Below are positions 47,943 to 52,759 of a DNA stretch of 52,759 nt, one piece after another. The notes under the pieces are model-generated. The model saw only the letters and a list, made by a program, of their open reading frames with translations, was not told where the DNA came from and did no database searches. The stretch is from a bacterium (GTDB taxonomy: Bacteria; Armatimonadota; Chthonomonadetes; Chthonomonadales; Chthonomonadaceae): the NCBI GenBank assembly GCA_900299305.1, contig OMJJ01000265.1, positions 1 through 52,759 on the forward strand, in the 5' to 3' direction. The stretch's first letter is position 1; every line of letters starts with the position of its first letter. A program made the position numbers and the translations under genes.

Positions 47943-50900
47943 GTGAAAACTCATTGGACGCGCTTACTCTCTACTGCCCTGCTACTCATAGCCATAACCG
48001 CCACCTATAGCGCAACCGCGCAGACGGCGGTCTCTCTACCTACGGGCGTAAAAGCAAACTGGAACCTATCTCAAGCCTACCACGAGACAACTCCCACAAG
48101 AGAGCGTGTCTGCATCAATGGGCTTTGGCTCTGGCAACCTGACGAACAAGCCTCCTCTACTCCCCCAAAAGACCGTTGGGGCTACTTCAAAACGCCCGGC
48201 TGTTGGGTGGGCATTACCGACTATATGCAGAAGGACTGCCAAACGGTCTTCGCACATCCCAGTTGGAAGGAGACCAATCTAAGCCGTATCACCTCCGCAT
48301 GGTATCAACGGGAGATAACGGTTCCCGCGGGGTGGAAGGGGCGGCGTATCGCGCTCAGTGTGGAGTACCTGAACTCTTACGCGCTGGTCTTTGTAGACGG
48401 CAAGCGCGTGGGTGACCTCCACTTTCCCGCCGGTGAACTTGATATTACCAATGTGTGCCGTGCAGGGCAGAAGCACACGCTTAGTATGCGGGTGGTGGCG
48501 ATGCCCCTCAAAGCGGTAATGCTCTCCTACCAAGACACCTCCCACGCCAACGAGATAAAGGGAGAGGTAGCGCGGCGCGGTCTCTGTGGCGATGTGTTTT
48601 TAACCAGTACCCCCGCTCATGCCCATATCACCGCTACCAAATTAGATACCTCCGTAACGAAGTGGGAGGTACAGGTAACTGCGGATACGGAGGGGCTTTC
48701 TCCCAATAAAAACTACACCCTTCACGCCAGCATCACCGAGCAAGGGAGAGAAGTAAAGGCGTTCACCAGTCCCGTTTTCAAAGGAAGCACGAAAGCAGGG
48801 CGCACGGTGTTTCGTGCGTCGTGGAAACCCGCCAAACTTTGGGACTTGCACACGCCGCAAAATCAGTATCAGGCGGCACTCTCGCTTAGGGAGGAGGGAA
48901 CGCTTCAGGATGTTAGCCATCCCACGCCATTTGGGTTTCGCGAGTTTGTTATCAAAGGCAAAGACTTCTATCTAAACGGTTCGCGCCTCTTTCTCTCCGC
49001 CGTTCCACTAGATAACGCGCAGATAGGAGCCGCCCTCTCGACCTACGCAGGGGCAAAAGAGAGCCTGAAACGCCTCCAAAGTTTTGGGATAAACTTCGTC
49101 TATACACATAACTACGACTGTGAACCGGGGGCGCACCTCAGTTTTACCGAGATTTTAAGAGCCGCCGACGATGTAGGGATGTTGGTCGCACTTACACAGC
49201 CCCATTTCAGCCACTACGAATGGAAGAACCCCGGCGCAGAGCGCACCAATAACTACGCCCGTCACGCCGCGTTCTATGTGAAAGTGGCACAAAACCACCC
49301 CTCTGTAGTCGCCTACTCCATGAGCCACAACGCCACCGGTTATAACGAAGACATGAACCCCGATATGATAGACGGTATCCACGCCGATAGAGACGAATGG
49401 TCTAATCGAAATGCGAAGATGGCACTACGGGCAGAGGCTATCGTCAAAAGTTTCGACCCTAGCCGAATCGTCTATCACCATGCGGGGGGTAACATCGGGG
49501 CTATTCATTCTAGTAACTTTTACCCCAACTTTGTACCCATTCAGGAACTCTCCGACTGGTTCGGTCACTGGTCGAAGGAGGGGGTAAAGCCCGTGTTTCT
49601 GTGCGAGTACGGTGCGCCCTTTACGTGGGACTGGACGATGTACCGCGGTTGGTACAAGGGAAAGCGCGAATGGGGGAGTGCAGAGGCTCCTTGGGAGTAC
49701 TGCCTTGCCGAGTGGAACGCGCAGTTTTTAGGAGATAGTGCCTACAAGCTAACCGATATGGAGAGAGCCAACGTAACTTGGGAGGCAAAGCAGTTTCGAG
49801 AAGGCAGGTTATGGCATCGGTGGGACTACCCGTATCCGGTAGGCTCTAACGTATTCAAGGATGAGCATACCATCATAGGCAGGTATCTACAGGACAACTG
49901 GCGGGCATTCCGTACATGGGGCGTTTCGGGAATTTCCCCTTGGGAACACGACCACTTTTGGAAGTTACGGGCAGGGGTGGATAGAGGAAGAAAAGAGCTA
50001 AAGGTAGACTGGGATAACCTACAGCGTCCGGGCTTTAGCCCCGACTACCGAGGAGAGCAGTACGAGCGTTTTGACCTTGCTTATGAAGCAGAAGACTGGG
50101 TTCCTACCGAAGAGGGAAGGTCTCTGCTTCGCAACAATATGCCCACCCTCGCCTATATCGGTGGGAAATCGGCGAAATTTACCAGCAAAGACCACAACTT
50201 CTATGTGGGCGAAACCGTTGAAAAGCAACTTATTCTTATCAACAACTCCCGAAAAACGGTCACATTTACCTGTACATGGGAATCTCCGTTTCCTCTATTC
50301 GAGGGGGAAAAGCAGAAGATAACGGTAACAACAGGAGAACAGAGGCGGATTCCCATACGTTTCAGTATTCCAAGGGGGACAGAGGGAAAGGCATATACGT
50401 TAAAGGGTACCTTTCTGGTCGATGGTAAGAAGGTGCAAAAAGACCAGTTTGTATTTCACGTTTTCATTAAACCTTTTGTGTTTTTACCATCAATAAAAGT
50501 TGCCCTCTTCGACCCCAAAAGAGAGACGGAATCCCTGCTCAAATTTCCCTATCAGCGCATACAAGCAACCGATAGTCTGGAGGGATACGAAGCCCTCATC
50601 ATTGGGAAAGGGGCAGTTACTTTAGACAACGCAATCCCCGATATTCGCAGGGTTCGTGAAGGGTTGAAGGTACTTGTGTTTGAGCAGAGTTCGGAGGTGT
50701 TGGAAAAACGCTTTGGGTTTAGGGTAGAGGAGTATGGACTACGCCAAGTCTTTCGGCGTATTCTCAACCCAGATTTGGGATTCTGGCAAGAGTCTCTGCA
50801 CGACTGGCGCGGCGAAGCAACTACCCTGCCACCCCGCCTTGCCTACACCACGCGAGCAATGTATGGACCTACCGTTCAGTGGTGCGGAATAGATGTCACG

Positions 50901-51821
50901 CGGGTATGGCGGTGCGGGTCTCAGGGAAGCGTCGCGTCGGTACTTATCGAGAAGCCGGCGCGGGGAGATTTTCGCCCGATTTTAGACGGCGGCTACAACC
51001 TACAGTACAGTCCGCTCATGGAGTACCATGAAGGTAAGGGGCTTATTGTCTTTTGCCAGATGGATGTAACGGGGCGCACCGAAAAAGACCCCGCGGCAGA
51101 GACCCTCACCCACAACCTAATGAACTACCTCGCGGATTGGAAACCAAGCCCTCAAAGAGAGGCAGTCTATGTAGGAAGTGAGGCAGGGAGGGCGTACCTG
51201 GAAGCCAGCGGGGTAACTTTGCAACCCTACAAAGGAGGAGAAACTCTTGCCGACCAGACTCTGATAGTTACACAGGGGGGAGGTAAGATACTAGCGCAAA
51301 ACAGGCAGGCAATCGGTAAATGGCTGGATAGAGGAGGGCGGTTGTTAGTAGTAGGGCTAGAGGAGAAAGAGGCAAACGCCTTTCTACCGTTCTCCGTACA
51401 CACGACACAAACAGAGTATATCAATACCTACTTTGAACCTGTCGGCACACGCTCACTTCTGGCAGGAATTAGCCCCGCAGAGTTATACTTGCGCGCCCCC
51501 CGTGTAATTCCCTTACTAAATGGAGGCGCTAACCTCCGCAGTTATGGCGTGTTAGCAACCCAAGACTATAACATATTTTGTCAGTTAGTTCCTTGGGAGT
51601 TCGATAACCCCAAACAGATGAACCTAAAACGCACCTACCGCCGCCTAAACGTACTTATGTCGCGGCTACTCGCGAATATGGGTGTCGCCCAACAGACTCC
51701 TCTACTAGAGCGTTTTGTTACCCCACTCTCCAAAACCTCTTCAGAGAAGCGTTGGCTACAAGGCTTCTACCGCGACGATCCGGAGGAGTGGGACGACCCT
51801 TACCGCTTCTTCCGATGGTAG
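47943..51821 (+). CDS. Glycoside hydrolase family 2-like secreted protein, 1292 aa
   Basis: Signal peptide; GYFKTPGCWVG...SAWYQREITVPAGWKGRRIALSVEYLNSYALVFVDGKRVG sugar-binding domain; FREFVIKGKDFYLNGSRLFLSAV; KPVFLCEYGAPFTWDW. Confidence 0.87.
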   Translation: MKTHWTRLLSTALLLIAITATYSATAQTAVSLPTGVKANWNLSQAYHETTPTRERVCINGLWLWQPDEQASSTPPKDRWGYFKTPGCWVGITDYMQKDCQTVFAHPSWKETNLSRITSAWYQREITVPAGWKGRRIALSVEYLNSYALVFVDGKRVGDLHFPAGELDITNVCRAGQKHTLSMRVVAMPLKAVMLSYQDTSHANEIKGEVARRGLCGDVFLTSTPAHAHITATKLDTSVTKWEVQVTADTEGLSPNKNYTLHASITEQGREVKAFTSPVFKGSTKAGRTVFRASWKPAKLWDLHTPQNQYQAALSLREEGTLQDVSHPTPFGFREFVIKGKDFYLNGSRLFLSAVPLDNAQIGAALSTYAGAKESLKRLQSFGINFVYTHNYDCEPGAHLSFTEILRAADDVGMLVALTQPHFSHYEWKNPGAERTNNYARHAAFYVKVAQNHPSVVAYSMSHNATGYNEDMNPDMIDGIHADRDEWSNRNAKMALRAEAIVKSFDPSRIVYHHAGGNIGAIHSSNFYPNFVPIQELSDWFGHWSKEGVKPVFLCEYGAPFTWDWTMYRGWYKGKREWGSAEAPWEYCLAEWNAQFLGDSAYKLTDMERANVTWEAKQFREGRLWHRWDYPYPVGSNVFKDEHTIIGRYLQDNWRAFRTWGVSGISPWEHDHFWKLRAGVDRGRKELKVDWDNLQRPGFSPDYRGEQYERFDLAYEAEDWVPTEEGRSLLRNNMPTLAYIGGKSAKFTSKDHNFYVGETVEKQLILINNSRKTVTFTCTWESPFPLFEGEKQKITVTTGEQRRIPIRFSIPRGTEGKAYTLKGTFLVDGKKVQKDQFVFHVFIKPFVFLPSIKVALFDPKRETESLLKFPYQRIQATDSLEGYEALIIGKGAVTLDNAIPDIRRVREGLKVLVFEQSSEVLEKRFGFRVEEYGLRQVFRRILNPDLGFWQESLHDWRGEATTLPPRLAYTTRAMYGPTVQWCGIDVTRVWRCGSQGSVASVLIEKPARGDFRPILDGGYNLQYSPLMEYHEGKGLIVFCQMDVTGRTEKDPAAETLTHNLMNYLADWKPSPQREAVYVGSEAGRAYLEASGVTLQPYKGGETLADQTLIVTQGGGKILAQNRQAIGKWLDRGGRLLVVGLEEKEANAFLPFSVHTTQTEYINTYFEPVGTRSLLAGISPAELYLRAPRVIPLLNGGANLRSYGVLATQDYNIFCQLVPWEFDNPKQMNLKRTYRRLNVLMSRLLANMGVAQQTPLLERFVTPLSKTSSEKRWLQGFYRDDPEEWDDPYRFFRW

Positions 51822-51826
51822 CCGCG

Positions 51827-52714
51827 TTAGTCCAAAGGCACGAGCCGTAAAGCGTTTTGGTAGTACACTCTGTCTTGTACCTCTTGCGGCAAATCAAGGC
51901 TTCCCAGAAAGTCGAGGAGGTCGCTACCGTAGTAGTCTCGCCCGAAGAGGAGTCTATCTGAAAAGCGAATAAGAAACTCCCGTGCATGGTTTGGGTCACG
52001 TTTGAGAGCGCGGAGGGCAGACCCCGCCGAAAGGTCGGCGCACAGGTTTTCGTGGCGGTCAAACAGCCCGTGTAGCCGTCCCCCCGGTACAATGTCGCCT
52101 TCGGGGTAGGCAGAAGGGTCGGCGGCACAGTCACCCGAAATCTCGCGCCAAAAGCCGGGCGCATGACCGATAAAAGTGGTCTCTGGGCAAGCCTCTAAAG
52201 CGCGTTCGAGGTTATCAATCGTGCCGCCGTACCAGTTCTTCTGATAGCGCATCTCGCCTGTTTTCGCGTCGGCAAGGTAGGGTACGTCGAGGTGAAGCAC
52301 CACCGGACACCCCAACCTCCCTGCCACCCGATAGACCTCCAAACAGCGTGGGTCGTCGAAGCAGAGGCGGAACTTCCACTCTCCGCACACCCGTACCCCG
52401 TGTATCTTCACCGCCGCCTCAAACAGCTTGGGAGCTTCGGGAAGTTGTGGGTGCGGAAAGTAGCCCAAAACAAACCTATCAGGGTAGGCGTTTCGCGTGA
52501 AGATAAGGTCGCTTAATGGGATACCGCAGTGCGTTCCGTCGGGGCGAATATGGACGGGGTTTAGCACTCCATGATAGGCGGGTTCGTCTTCGTGGGGAAG
52601 CACCTCCCAACTAAGAAGCCATGCCCTATCTATCTGATGCGCGTCCATATCGGCAACCAGCCCCGCCGCGTCGCGCCCATGCCAAAAAACGTGCTGATGG
52701 CTATCTATCCGCAT
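51827..52714 (-). CDS. Amidohydrolase family (metal-dependent TIM barrel) protein
   Basis: MRIDSHQHVFWHGRD; GCPVVLHLDVPYL; TTFIGHAPGFW; DRLLFGRDYYGSDLLDFL. Confidence 0.9.
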   Translation of the reverse strand: MRIDSHQHVFWHGRDAAGLVADMDAHQIDRAWLLSWEVLPHEDEPAYHGVLNPVHIRPDGTHCGIPLSDLIFTRNAYPDRFVLGYFPHPQLPEAPKLFEAAVKIHGVRVCGEWKFRLCFDDPRCLEVYRVAGRLGCPVVLHLDVPYLADAKTGEMRYQKNWYGGTIDNLERALEACPETTFIGHAPGFWREISGDCAADPSAYPEGDIVPGGRLHGLFDRHENLCADLSAGSALRALKRDPNHAREFLIRFSDRLLFGRDYYGSDLLDFLGSLDLPQEVQDRVYYQNALRLVPLD

Positions 52715-52717
52715 AGC

Positions 52718-52759
52718 TTACCCCTCTTTCGCCTCGTTGTTCACCGCTTGGACGAGTGC
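52718..52759 (-). CDS. C-terminal fragment of an upstream gene, cut by window edge
   Basis: Reverse frame ALVQAVNNEAKEG-stop, 3 nt before the amidohydrolase ATG. Confidence 0.45.
   Translation of the reverse strand, partial: ALVQAVNNEAKEG

Overview
This 52.8 kb chromosomal window is gene-dense (about 47 supported CDSs) and looks like a carbohydrate- and lipid-scavenging bacterium of the Armatimonadota/Planctomycetota type. That lineage guess is an inference from gene content: DUF1501, DUF1549/1553, DUF1080, CehA/McbA, several PhyH dioxygenases, Gfo/Idh/MocA. No tRNA, rRNA, CRISPR array, transposase or prophage block was recognised. Landmarks: a pst phosphate-uptake operon with a fused PstC-PstA permease, an embedded BON lipoprotein and a five-unit 11-bp direct-repeat array upstream of pstS (candidate Pho box); pyrG; a large GH2-like protein; four PhyH-family dioxygenases; a CxxCH-glutathione peroxidase fusion; an ArsR/SdpI pair; and a RelE-type toxin/antitoxin pair with a duplicated start region that creates a 14-codon leader ORF. 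A two-gene cassette (JAMM-like 'THNHP' protein plus a small Cys-rich protein) is the best candidate for an under-described system. Several intergenic regions carry related imperfect palindromes. All calls come from reading the sequence; no database searches were run.
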